NCBI GenBank assembly: GCA_903838095.1
Contig: CAILXE010000358.1
Location: 1-6,083, forward strand
Reading direction: 5' to 3'
Length of the DNA: 6,083 nt
Source: an uncultured Chlorobiaceae bacterium
GTDB taxonomy: Bacteria > Bacteroidota > Chlorobiia > Chlorobiales > Chlorobiaceae
The translations under genes were made by a program, and so were the position numbers. The notes under the pieces were generated by a model. That model was not told the DNA's origin, did not search any database, and saw nothing but the letters and a program-made list of their open reading frames with translations. Of the stretch, positions 1 to 4,829 are shown one piece after another; the first letter of the stretch is position 1; each line of letters begins with the position of its first letter.

Positions 1-197
1 ATGCCGGAGGTGGCAGGCTTCCAGATGATAACATTGCCGACATCGTCAACAAAAGTTTCCAGTCCGAGGTTTCGGCCAAAATCAGAGATGAACGCCCTGA
101 TTTGCTCCTCCTTCCCGGATGGACGGGGAATTTGCGTCAGGCTGTAAAAATGTTTCCACACCGCCGGTGGATTGAGCTGGAGAATATTGTTGATCAT
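1..197 (-). CDS. pepD: Aminoacyl-histidine dipeptidase (PepD, M20 family), N-terminal fragment
   Basis: Only the first 65 codons are in the window; the gene runs off the left edge. PepD enzymes are cytosolic metallopeptidases that cleave Xaa-His and many other dipeptides. The translation starts MINNILQLNPPAVWKHFYSL and continues with a segment around IPRPSGKEEQIRAFI, then DDVGNVIIWKPAT. This matches, by eye, the start of E. coli PepD, including its spacing of IPHPS, EEQ and VGNILIRKPAT. The zinc ligands and catalytic residues lie downstream of what is visible. An in-frame TAA lies five codons upstream of the ATG, with no other start between, so the start is well fixed, although there is no clear Shine-Dalgarno sequence. 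The gene points away from the rest of the window and shares no operon with it. The family call is fairly secure despite the short length. Confidence 0.82.
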   Translation of the reverse strand, partial: MINNILQLNPPAVWKHFYSLTQIPRPSGKEEQIRAFISDFGRNLGLETFVDDVGNVIIWKPATSG

Positions 198-484
198 GCG
201 TAATGCCGGTTATTCCATAATTTTTCCGGAAGCGTTAACAGGCTTTGTTTAATGCCTATCAGCAGTCAGTTCACCAAAAAGGATAGGGCTTTGGACTATT
301 TCCGGGGCTTTTTTTGCTAAACTTTGCAAAATATACAGATCAGCAGAAGAGTCGGTCCCCTGATATTTTTTTTAATCTTCTCTTGTTATTATTTTCATAT
401 AGCCTGTGTTGCATGAAGGTCGGCTTCAAGCCGTTGAAGGGTATCCTTCTTAGTGCAATAATGGGCTTTTTTATTTATTGTTTT

Positions 485-628
485 TCATGCAGTTATCGCT
501 TGATATGGTTTTTGTCGGTTAGAGTAATTCCCCGCACTTTCCCATTTTTCAAAGTCGTAGAGATCCTGCACCAACGCAACCTTGTCGCTAATATAATCGT
601 AATATCTGATCTCGCCACGTTTACCCAT
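485..628 (-). CDS. Small unrecognised reading frame, possible gene remnant (47 aa)
   Basis: The minus strand reads MGKRGEIRYYDYISDKVALV, then a stretch with LYDFEKW, GNYSNRQKPYQAITA and a TGA stop. The composition is balanced, charged and Tyr-rich, so it looks more like real protein than the hydrophobic frames on the opposite strand. The frame stays open upstream to a TGA at 704-706 (including HEHPSVRIKN) but has no earlier start codon. No Shine-Dalgarno sequence precedes the ATG at 626-628. Together these suggest the tail of a decayed longer gene. The last part faintly recalls the W-x(n)-YN-x-RPHxAL tail of IS481/IS3-type integrase domains. That resemblance is weak and I do not rely on it. 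It could also be a chance ORF. Confidence 0.28.
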   Translation of the reverse strand: MGKRGEIRYYDYISDKVALVQDLYDFEKWESAGNYSNRQKPYQAITA

Positions 629-795
629 ATTTTTGATTCGTACTGAAGGATGTTCATGAAGCGATGTGTGTTTATGGAAACTACAGAGAGGAATAACTGA
701 GCATCAATATAAACAAGGGCTATCATTTAAAGCGCTTGTGCGGTTTATTTTCTTCAAAACTCACGCTCCCCTGCCGGACTTTTCTTTTGCGCTGA

Positions 796-888
796 ACCGC
801 ACATGTCGCTGCGAGGGACAGCGGTCAGGCACTGAGCGAAGTGATACTGCTTGCGGCCACGCACCGAAGTATGCGGCTGACGATGGCC
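796..888. repeat. GC-rich block of nested inverted repeats, possible extragenic repeat
   Basis: This segment is clearly richer in G+C than the flanking DNA and is packed with short inverted repeats. CGCTG (807-811) pairs with CAGCG (819-823), and ACCGC (796-800) alternatively with GCGGT (821-825). CACT (830-833) pairs with AGTG (840-843). GGCCA (855-859) pairs with TGGCC (884-888), enclosing CGCA (860-863) and TGCG (872-875). Short frames run across it on both strands but have no ribosome binding site and no recognisable domain. The composition suggests a dispersed intergenic repeat or the end of a degraded insertion. Copy number cannot be judged from one window. Confidence 0.3.
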
Positions 889-1035
889 TGCTCATGAATG
901 CGTAATAAATGATATATTGAGCAACTGTAATAGAGAAAGAAGCCATCTGCTTTTTCCGTATTAGACAGATCAGTCTCAACGATGTTTGAAATCGATGTTT
1001 TCACCGAACGTATTTTAATTACTTAGGAGATCAAA

Positions 1036-1389
1036 GTGCATTACGTCATTCCCACAACCTGGGGCCCAACAGATATTACGCGTGGGGCGTTGCCATTCGT
1101 TTTCGCGAACTCTGCCCTTCAGGCTGGCGATACGGTAATGTTAATGTTATTCCATGATGCGGTTACTATCGCGCTCGACGGAGCCCACCCCAAAATGATT
1201 CCGTTTGGCCCGCCTTCTCGATTTGAGGAGATTTTCTCCAACCCCAATGCCCAAGTCATCGTGTGCAAGCCCTGCGCCGAAATTCGAGGTATTGAGGAAC
1301 ACATGCTGGTAAAGAATGCCTCTTTCGGAGGCATGAACGATCTTCATGCACATGCATCGCGCCCTGACGCGAAACTGATCAGTTTCTGA
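1036..1389 (+). CDS. DsrE/DsrF-like family protein with CxxC motif
   Basis: A 117-residue soluble protein without signal peptide or membrane segment, resembling the DsrE/DsrF (YchN-like) sulfur-relay fold. The N-terminus has the family's strand-loop-helix opening (TTWGPTDITRGALPFVFANS, about 7-26). A hydrophobic strand LMLFHDAVTIAL (about 36-47) follows, then VIVCKPCAEIRGI (74-86), where C77 and C80 occupy the usual reactive-cysteine position followed by the RGI turn. Family members carry persulfide or transfer sulfur, often as oligomers; whether this solitary copy does so is inference. The start is GTG at 1036, with AGGAGA at 1025-1030 six bases upstream, so I prefer it to any internal start. 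It lies 120 bases before the next plus-strand gene and may be co-transcribed with it. It is not next to the dsrEFH cluster that sulfur oxidisers use, so it may be a generic thiol or stress protein. Confidence 0.75.
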   Translation: MHYVIPTTWGPTDITRGALPFVFANSALQAGDTVMLMLFHDAVTIALDGAHPKMIPFGPPSRFEEIFSNPNAQVIVCKPCAEIRGIEEHMLVKNASFGGMNDLHAHASRPDAKLISF

Positions 1390-1444
1390 CTATAGGCGGA
1401 ATGGACGGATTGTACGTCTTGACGGATCATTCTATTTATTGTGC

Positions 1445-1471
1445 TTTACCTGAAATGCCTTCTCAGGTAAA
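1445..1471 (+). other. Perfect 9-bp hairpin between two small genes
   Basis: TTTACCTGA (1445-1453) and TCAGGTAAA (1463-1471) form a perfect inverted repeat with a 9-base loop. It is not followed by a T run, so it is not a standard intrinsic terminator. It sits 27 bases before the ribosome binding site of the 113-residue gene. It could be an operator, an RNA-processing or stabilising hairpin, or an imperfect terminator of the DsrE-like transcript. Confidence 0.5.
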
Positions 1472-1509
1472 TCTGACTCATACAACCAGAAGGCTCTAAG
1501 GAGATTTAA

Positions 1510-1851
1510 ATGGGAAAAACAACGGTAACGGAACCAGGAGTAAAAGTTGATACCTCAAAATTAACTCCTACGGTTGAACTATTTGGTCACGTTACACTCG
1601 TCGAGGGTTATGCACTGACAAACTTTTCCGGTTGCCACGCTCTCATTGCGTTGCGTGATCAACCAGGAAAAACAGTAGCTGTACTGACGACGCAACACGG
1701 ATTGCAAACTCTTTTGGAGACGGCGCTGTCAACTGGCAATCTGATTGCGTTCTGGGGCCAGAAGCTCACGAATCCACCAACACCCAGAGGAGGGACGTGG
1801 AATGTGGATGTTTACAACACGGATGGTGTAATTCTTTATTCAATGAAGTAG
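1510..1851 (+). CDS. Hypothetical protein, 113 aa, beta-rich, unrecognised
   Basis: I do not recognise this protein. The start is firm: ATG at 1510 has AAGGAG at 1498-1503, six bases upstream. There is no signal peptide, membrane span or obvious catalytic motif. It has a single cysteine (C42), a Thr/Val-rich N-terminal tail (about 1-20), then alternating hydrophobic stretches around VELFGHVTLVEGY (22-34), HALIALRD, KTVAVLTT, LIAFWGQKL and WNVDVYNTDGVILYSMK at the end. The strand-rich pattern, with one short helix (QTLLETAL) before the last strands, would suit a small beta-barrel such as an OB fold, but this is a guess. It follows the DsrE-like gene on the same strand and converges on the lysozyme gene. 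It could be part of a two-gene unit with the former. An immunity role toward the lysozyme is unlikely because it has no export signal. Confidence 0.7.
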   Translation: MGKTTVTEPGVKVDTSKLTPTVELFGHVTLVEGYALTNFSGCHALIALRDQPGKTVAVLTTQHGLQTLLETALSTGNLIAFWGQKLTNPPTPRGGTWNVDVYNTDGVILYSMK

Positions 1852-1887
1852 ATTTTTCCAAAACTTGTTCATCAGTACCCTCCAGTA

Positions 1888-1938
1888 GTGTTTCTGCCTT
1901 CGCTTTGCTCCGGCAGAAGCACGGCTGGTCAAAAGCCG
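1888..1938. terminator. Hairpin pair between convergent genes, candidate terminator
   Basis: GTGTTTCTGCC (1888-1898) pairs with GGCAGAAGCAC (1912-1922), eleven pairs with one T-G wobble and a 13-base loop. The overlapping CGGCT (1922-1926) and AGCCG (1934-1938) form a second short hairpin. The location between the convergent 113-residue gene and the lysozyme gene suits a bidirectional terminator. Neither side has a good T tract, so the role is tentative. Confidence 0.4.
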
Positions 1939-1973
1939 GGATTACTCACAAATTTACAGTGCGCAGCTCATCA

Positions 1974-2405
1974 TCATGATAAAAACAACTCCCGCTCGCC
2001 TGAACGACGTGCGGTCAATCCATCAAGTACTTTTCCCTGAGCCTTGTTCCATTTGAGGAACTCATCAGCCGCACCCTGTTTGTCATTTGCATTGAGTTTG
2101 GCAAGCAAGGTTGAACTCTTCAGCGAACCAGCCCCAAGATTAAAGGCAAAACAGACCAGTGCATCAAACATCCCCTGCGTCATCGGCACATCAACCAACT
2201 CATTGACCGATTTTTCAAAACGCTCCAGATCCTTGCGCAACAAAGCGTCCGCTTTATTTTCGTCAATTTTCATTCCATGTTTCACATCATCACCGGTATG
2301 ACCATAACCGATAGTCAACTTTCCGCCAGGACAAACATAAGCCACAAGACGTAATCCCTCATGTTTGCGAATAAGATCAAGCCCATTTTCACCGATTTTC
2401 ATCAT
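1974..2405 (-). CDS. Soluble phage-type lysozyme (GH24, T4/P21-like muramidase)
   Basis: A 143-residue glycoside hydrolase family 24 enzyme predicted to cut the MurNAc-GlcNAc bond of peptidoglycan. The family signature is intact: LIRKHEGLRLVAY near the N-terminus, then GYGHTGDDV (33-41), ALVCFAFNLGAGSLKSSTLL (82-101), and the C-terminal GLTARRSGERELF (129-141). The catalytic triad has the E-x8-C-x5-T form (E16, C25, T31). Cys replaces the Asp of T4 lysozyme, as in some P1/P21-type endolysins. There is no signal peptide or signal-anchor segment, and no holin or spanin nearby, so it needs another export route or a holin elsewhere. Three start codons follow each other, TTG (2406-2408), ATG (2403-2405) and ATG (2400-2402), without a Shine-Dalgarno sequence; I chose the first ATG. 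It lies 173 bases downstream of hcp on the same strand, suggesting either a type VI effector or a prophage remnant. Enzyme class is secure; biological role is not. Confidence 0.92.
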   Translation of the reverse strand: MMKIGENGLDLIRKHEGLRLVAYVCPGGKLTIGYGHTGDDVKHGMKIDENKADALLRKDLERFEKSVNELVDVPMTQGMFDALVCFAFNLGAGSLKSSTLLAKLNANDKQGAADEFLKWNKAQGKVLDGLTARRSGERELFLS

Positions 2406-2422
2406 CAAAGTAAAAGTTTATT

Positions 2423-2451
2423 ATTAAAGAGGCATACGAAACAACATACAA
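2423..2451 (-). promoter_or_regulatory. Candidate sigma-70-like promoter close to the lysozyme start
   Basis: On the minus strand, TTGTAT (2446-2451) and TTTAAT (2423-2428) are separated by 17 bases. Transcription would start near 2416, leaving only about ten bases before the lysozyme start. That fits the missing Shine-Dalgarno sequence and would give a nearly leaderless mRNA. Called by eye in AT-rich DNA. Confidence 0.3.
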
Positions 2452-2471
2452 GCATGCCTGCCATCACGTAC

Positions 2472-2491
2472 AAGAAAAAGCGGAATCCGCC
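2472..2491 (-). terminator. Candidate intrinsic terminator downstream of hcp
   Basis: Read on the minus strand, a short GC stem (GCGG, loop ATT, CCGC, plus an outer G-T wobble; 2480-2491) is followed directly by TTTTTCTT (2472-2479). The T tract is convincing, but the stem is only four to five pairs. It lies about 90 bases past the hcp stop codon. If it works, it would partly uncouple the lysozyme gene from hcp. Confidence 0.35.
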
Positions 2492-2517
2492 AACATTTCA
2501 ACCGTTCAATAATAGTG

Positions 2518-2546
2518 ATTTTAGTACCGTAAATGAAGTGTAACAA
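2518..2546 (-). promoter_or_regulatory. Candidate promoter in the hcp-lysozyme gap
   Basis: On the minus strand, TTGTTA (2541-2546) and TAAAAT (2518-2523) are 17 bases apart, a fair match to sigma-70 consensus. A start near 2511 would run straight into the terminator-like hairpin at 2472-2491, so either this promoter or that terminator is probably not functional, or the pair makes an attenuated leader. Confidence 0.3.
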
Positions 2547-2578
2547 CACGCAAGTGCAGAATATCACCTACGTCCCTC

Positions 2579-3064
2579 TTACACTCGTTCGGACCAGTCA
2601 TCCATACTGGTTAGTGCGCCATCTTCATACGTCCAGGTAATCCTCTGATAGGTAAATGAGATATGCTCACGCTCTTTATGGTTCATGTTTTCAGGGTATG
2701 TGTTGTCCAGCATCTCCATCCTGATGTTAGAGATGTTCGCATAGAGAAGTTGAATGGTAAAAAACTGCTTTTCAATGCCGGATGGTGAAGGGCGCCAGAA
2801 CCGCAACTCCCATTTTCTCAGGTTTTCATTCGTCACCAGGGCGTTCATCAACAAAGGAGTTGAACGGTCAATTTCCTTGGTAATCGTCAAAACTTTATGC
2901 TGGTGCTTGCCTGTTGGCAAACCTGTGGCAGCATCTCTGGGTGATAACACTTCATGGTTAAAAGCAATCACCATGATTGAATCCTCGCGCCCTTTCTGGA
3001 CTACTGAGCCCTTGATTGGTCCTTGTTTTTGACCCTCAACCCTCAAATACGCATTTAATGCCAT
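2579..3064 (-). CDS. hcp: Hcp-family type VI secretion tube protein
   Basis: A 161-residue protein of the Hcp1/TssD family (about 160 residues is normal). Hcp forms hexameric rings that stack into the inner tube of the type VI secretion needle. It is both structural part and carrier of small effectors, and is itself released. The family pattern is visible in order: the opening MALNAYLRVEGQKQGPIKGS (1-20), KGREDSIMVIAFNHEV (24-39), SPRDAATGLPTGKHQHK (41-57), TKEID (62-66), NENLRKWELRFWRP (79-92) and the final strands ISFTYQRITWTYEDGA (135-150). There is no signal peptide, as expected. The start is firm: AGGAGG (3071-3076) lies six bases before the ATG. No other tss gene is visible, so this is an orphan copy or distant from its cluster. 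The GH24 lysozyme follows on the same strand. A divergent gene upstream shares the 322-base intergenic region. Confidence 0.93.
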   Translation of the reverse strand: MALNAYLRVEGQKQGPIKGSVVQKGREDSIMVIAFNHEVLSPRDAATGLPTGKHQHKVLTITKEIDRSTPLLMNALVTNENLRKWELRFWRPSPSGIEKQFFTIQLLYANISNIRMEMLDNTYPENMNHKEREHISFTYQRITWTYEDGALTSMDDWSERV

Positions 3065-3386
3065 AATAAACCTCCTAAACTGTTAAACGTTAAAGATGTC
3101 ATGATAGAGACCCTGGACAGATTCAACACCATGAAAGCCAAAATCAGAACACGTCACACCCGGAAGTTGGAAACCACAATATTCTTCAACATTTGTTAAC
3201 TTTTATTATTGTCAGTCTTGCGAGAAGTTGTGACAACATATCTCCTTCTTGTTTTGTCCAACCGTTCAAAAAGAGCTATCTGATGTTATGGTGAAATATA
3301 CAGTATCAGACGGAATTATCGCCATGGCATAAAAACAGACCGGTGCCGAAAGGTTATCAAAATCCTGCAACAGGAGGTAATTTCAG
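3065..3386. promoter_or_regulatory. Divergent intergenic region between hcp and the GyrI-like gene
   Basis: About 320 bases should hold promoters for both divergent genes, but none is convincing. TTGTCC (3258-3263) with TATCTG (3281-3286) at 17 bases is the best plus-strand candidate and is weak. I see no sigma-54 element (TGGCAC-N5-TTGC) for hcp. An inverted repeat TTGTCA (3209-3214) / TGACAA (3231-3236), overlapping the near-palindrome GTTGTGACAAC (3227-3237), could be a regulator site. A tiny ATG-to-TAA frame of 14 codons (about 3288-3332) looks like chance. Confidence 0.35.
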
Positions 3387-3998
3387 ATGAACAAGATTGA
3401 TCTTAAAAAGGAATTCCGCCATTTTTACCATGCACCTGCAAAAGAGGTTGTTGCTATTGATGTTCCTCCCATGAACTTTCTTATGATCGATGGCAAGGGT
3501 GATCCCAATACCTCAAAGGAATACGCTGATGCCATTGAAGCGCTGTTTGCAGTCTACTATACATTGAAATTCATGGTCAAAAAGGGAAACCTGGCAATTG
3601 ATTATGGCGTCATGCCACTTGAAGGATTGTGGTGGGTCGATGACATGTCAAACTTTTCTCAGGAAGACAAATCGAACTGGCAGTGGCGAGCGATGATTAT
3701 GCAACCCTCGTTTGTAACTCAAGAGATGCTTGATCGCGCTCTTGATGAAGTGAAAAAGAAAAAAAATCCGGCAGCCATAACCCGATTACAATTTGAAACT
3801 TTTTCAGAAGGCCTGTGTGCACAAATCATGCACATCGGCCCATTTTCAGAAGAAGGGCCTACCATTGAAAAAGTGCACCATTTCATCGATTCCTGCAATA
3901 GACAGCGCATTGGCCGACATCATGAAATTTACCTGAGCGATATTCGCAAAGCTGATCCCGCAAAATGGAAAACCATTATTCGGCAGCCGATGAAATGA
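3387..3998 (+). CDS. GyrI-like / SHS2-domain small-molecule-binding protein (COG4832 type)
   Basis: A 203-residue cytoplasmic protein of the GyrI-like family that stands alone, without an AraC/MerR DNA-binding domain. Family signs are PPMNFLMIDGKGDPN (27-41), YADAIEALFAVYYTLKFMVK (46-65), DYGVMPLEGLWWVDD (72-86), WQWRAMIMQPSFVTQEML (98-115), the second-half motif MHIGPFSEEGPTIEKVHHFI (148-167), and the closing HHEIYLSDIRKADPAKWKTI followed by IRQP (178-201). Two SHS2 modules make a pocket for hydrophobic or cationic small molecules. Some stand-alone relatives have been reported to hydrolyse cyclopropanoid toxins; that activity is only a hypothesis here. The ATG has AGGAGG (3372-3377) nine bases upstream. 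It is transcribed away from hcp and lies 170 bases before the peroxiredoxin gene, which has its own promoter. An A8 run (3758-3765) encodes part of a KKKKN stretch. Family assignment is strong, ligand unknown. Confidence 0.88.
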   Translation: MNKIDLKKEFRHFYHAPAKEVVAIDVPPMNFLMIDGKGDPNTSKEYADAIEALFAVYYTLKFMVKKGNLAIDYGVMPLEGLWWVDDMSNFSQEDKSNWQWRAMIMQPSFVTQEMLDRALDEVKKKKNPAAITRLQFETFSEGLCAQIMHIGPFSEEGPTIEKVHHFIDSCNRQRIGRHHEIYLSDIRKADPAKWKTIIRQPMK

Positions 3999-4030
3999 TA
4001 AATCGACGTTGTGCAACAGTCACCATTGAT

Positions 4031-4061
4031 CATTGCAGGCTGATGAAGAACATCTGCAATG
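4031..4061 (+). terminator. Hairpin after the GyrI-like gene, candidate terminator
   Basis: CATTGCAG (4031-4038) and CTGCAATG (4054-4061) are a perfect 8-bp inverted repeat with a 15-base loop. An alternative fold continues the stem inside the loop (GATG 4042-4045 with CATC 4051-4054). The T-rich CTCTTTTCT follows about ten bases later, too far for a classic intrinsic terminator, but the location between two genes with separate control fits. Confidence 0.42.
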
Positions 4062-4080
4062 TCCCCAAGCTCTTTTCTGC

Positions 4081-4109
4081 TTGCATGACATCCTGAAATA
4101 CCTTATATT
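4081..4109 (+). promoter_or_regulatory. Sigma-70-like promoter of the peroxiredoxin gene
   Basis: TTGCAT (4081-4086) and TATATT (4104-4109) are separated by exactly 17 bases, the best match to consensus in this window. A start near 4116 would give a leader of about 50 bases. The leader is A-rich near its end and has no clear Shine-Dalgarno sequence. Confidence 0.55.
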
Positions 4110-4168
4110 AGACAAAATTAATCCTGTTTAACAATATCAGCTCGTAACCAAAAAAAAGATAAAATACC

Positions 4169-4759
4169 ATGAGTGTACTTGTAGGGCGCCCGGCGCCGGA
4201 TTTTGATGTGGCCGCCGTTGTTAACGGCTCGCAGTTTGTTGATTCGTGCAAGCTTTCTGATTTCAGGGGCAAGTATGTGGTGCTGTTTTTTTATCCGCTT
4301 GATTTTACTTTTGTCTGCCCCACAGAGCTTCATGCGTTTCAGGAAAAACTTGAGGATTTCCGTGAAAGAAATGTAGAGTTGATTGGCTGTTCGGTGGATT
4401 CAAAGTTTTCTCACTACGCATGGCTGCGCACTCCGAGATGTCAGGGTGGTATTGAGGGTGTGACCTATACACTGCTCTCTGATCTCAACAAGACGGTATC
4501 AGCCGATTATGATGTATTGATTGAGGGCGCTGGAATTGCGCTGAGAGGATTGTTCCTGATTGACAAGGCTGGTGTTGTTCAACATCAGGTGGTTAATAAC
4601 CTTCCGCTTGGCCGCAATGTTGATGAAGCGCTTCGTCTTGTTGATGCTCTTCAGTTTACCGAGGAATTTGGAGAGGTGTGTCCGGCAAACTGGAACAAGG
4701 GCGACAAATCGATGAAGCCAGATGAAGAGGGCTTGAAAGAGTTTTTCAAAGAGACCTGA
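4169..4759 (+). CDS. Typical 2-Cys peroxiredoxin (Prx1/AhpC family)
   Basis: A 196-residue thiol peroxidase that reduces hydrogen and organic peroxides in the cytoplasm. All key residues are visible: the peroxidatic cysteine C50 in FYPLDFTFVCPTE (41-53) with P43 and T47, the active-site arginine R126 in ALRGLFLID, and the resolving cysteine C171 in GEVCPANW. The length matches the family. In place of the GGLG segment of overoxidation-sensitive eukaryotic enzymes it has GGIEG (93-97), and the C-terminal YF pair is replaced by FF (192-193), so sensitivity to overoxidation cannot be assumed. Extra cysteines are C27, C74 and C91. The ATG at 4169 is the natural family start although no good ribosome binding site precedes it. 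It has its own promoter at 4081-4109 and converges on proS. No alkyl hydroperoxide reductase (ahpF) is adjacent, so electrons probably come from thioredoxin. Confidence 0.96.
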   Translation: MSVLVGRPAPDFDVAAVVNGSQFVDSCKLSDFRGKYVVLFFYPLDFTFVCPTELHAFQEKLEDFRERNVELIGCSVDSKFSHYAWLRTPRCQGGIEGVTYTLLSDLNKTVSADYDVLIEGAGIALRGLFLIDKAGVVQHQVVNNLPLGRNVDEALRLVDALQFTEEFGEVCPANWNKGDKSMKPDEEGLKEFFKET

Positions 4760-4775
4760 TATCTACCAGGATTTC

Positions 4776-4788
4776 GCTCCTTCGGAGC
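4776..4788 (+). terminator. Short hairpin just after the peroxiredoxin stop codon
   Basis: GCTCC (4776-4780) and GGAGC (4784-4788) form a 5-bp stem with a TTC loop, 17 bases after the stop, followed by only TTAA. It could be a weak terminator or a 3'-end stabilising hairpin. The stronger structure at 4830-4935 may do the actual work. Confidence 0.3.
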
Positions 4789-4829
4789 TTAATGGTGGAG
4801 AGATGGGAGAATGTATCTCTTGCCACAAA

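Larger units (their letters stand above)
198..1035. other. Long intergenic region with no confident gene
   Basis: About 840 bases separate pepD (minus) from the DsrE-like gene (plus). The left part (about 200-520) is AT-rich, with T runs at 306-312, 366-373 and 467-472 and two short hairpins (CGGCT 421-425 with AGCCG 429-433; GAAGG 436-440 with CCTTC 445-449). The frame at 314-646 is a low-complexity hydrophobic translation of AT-rich DNA with no ribosome binding site and is not called. A small minus-strand frame (485-628) and a GC-richer inverted-repeat block (796-888) are listed separately. I see no tRNA or CRISPR. The last 130 bases should carry the promoter of the DsrE-like gene. The best candidate is TTGAAA 986-991 with TATTTT 1011-1016, but its 19-bp spacer makes it weak. 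Confidence 0.6.

Noticed and set aside
314..646. Plus-strand frame of 110 residues with hydrophobic segments
   Set aside because: No ribosome binding site, runs of Leu/Phe/Cys from AT-rich DNA, and it overlaps a better-looking minus-strand frame.
666..979. Overlapping plus and minus frames over the GC-rich block
   Set aside because: No start signals and no recognisable domain; the translations look like readings of an inverted-repeat segment.
198..1035. Search for tRNA genes, CRISPR repeats or an integration site
   Set aside because: No cloverleaf, no regularly spaced repeat and no integrase or direct-repeat pair was seen.
2361..2543. Plus-strand 60-residue frame (or a 29-residue form from 2454) in the hcp-lysozyme gap, considered as a missing immunity gene
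   Set aside because: No ribosome binding site, no signal peptide, and it lies opposite the lysozyme start and its likely promoters.
3288..3332. 14-codon ATG-to-TAA frame ahead of the GyrI-like gene, considered as a leader peptide
   Set aside because: No ribosome binding site, no regulatory codon run, and no attenuator hairpin after it.
3758..3765. A8 run in the GyrI-like gene, considered as a programmed frameshift or phase-variation site
   Set aside because: The zero frame gives a full-length family protein to its usual C-terminus, so there is no need for slippage.
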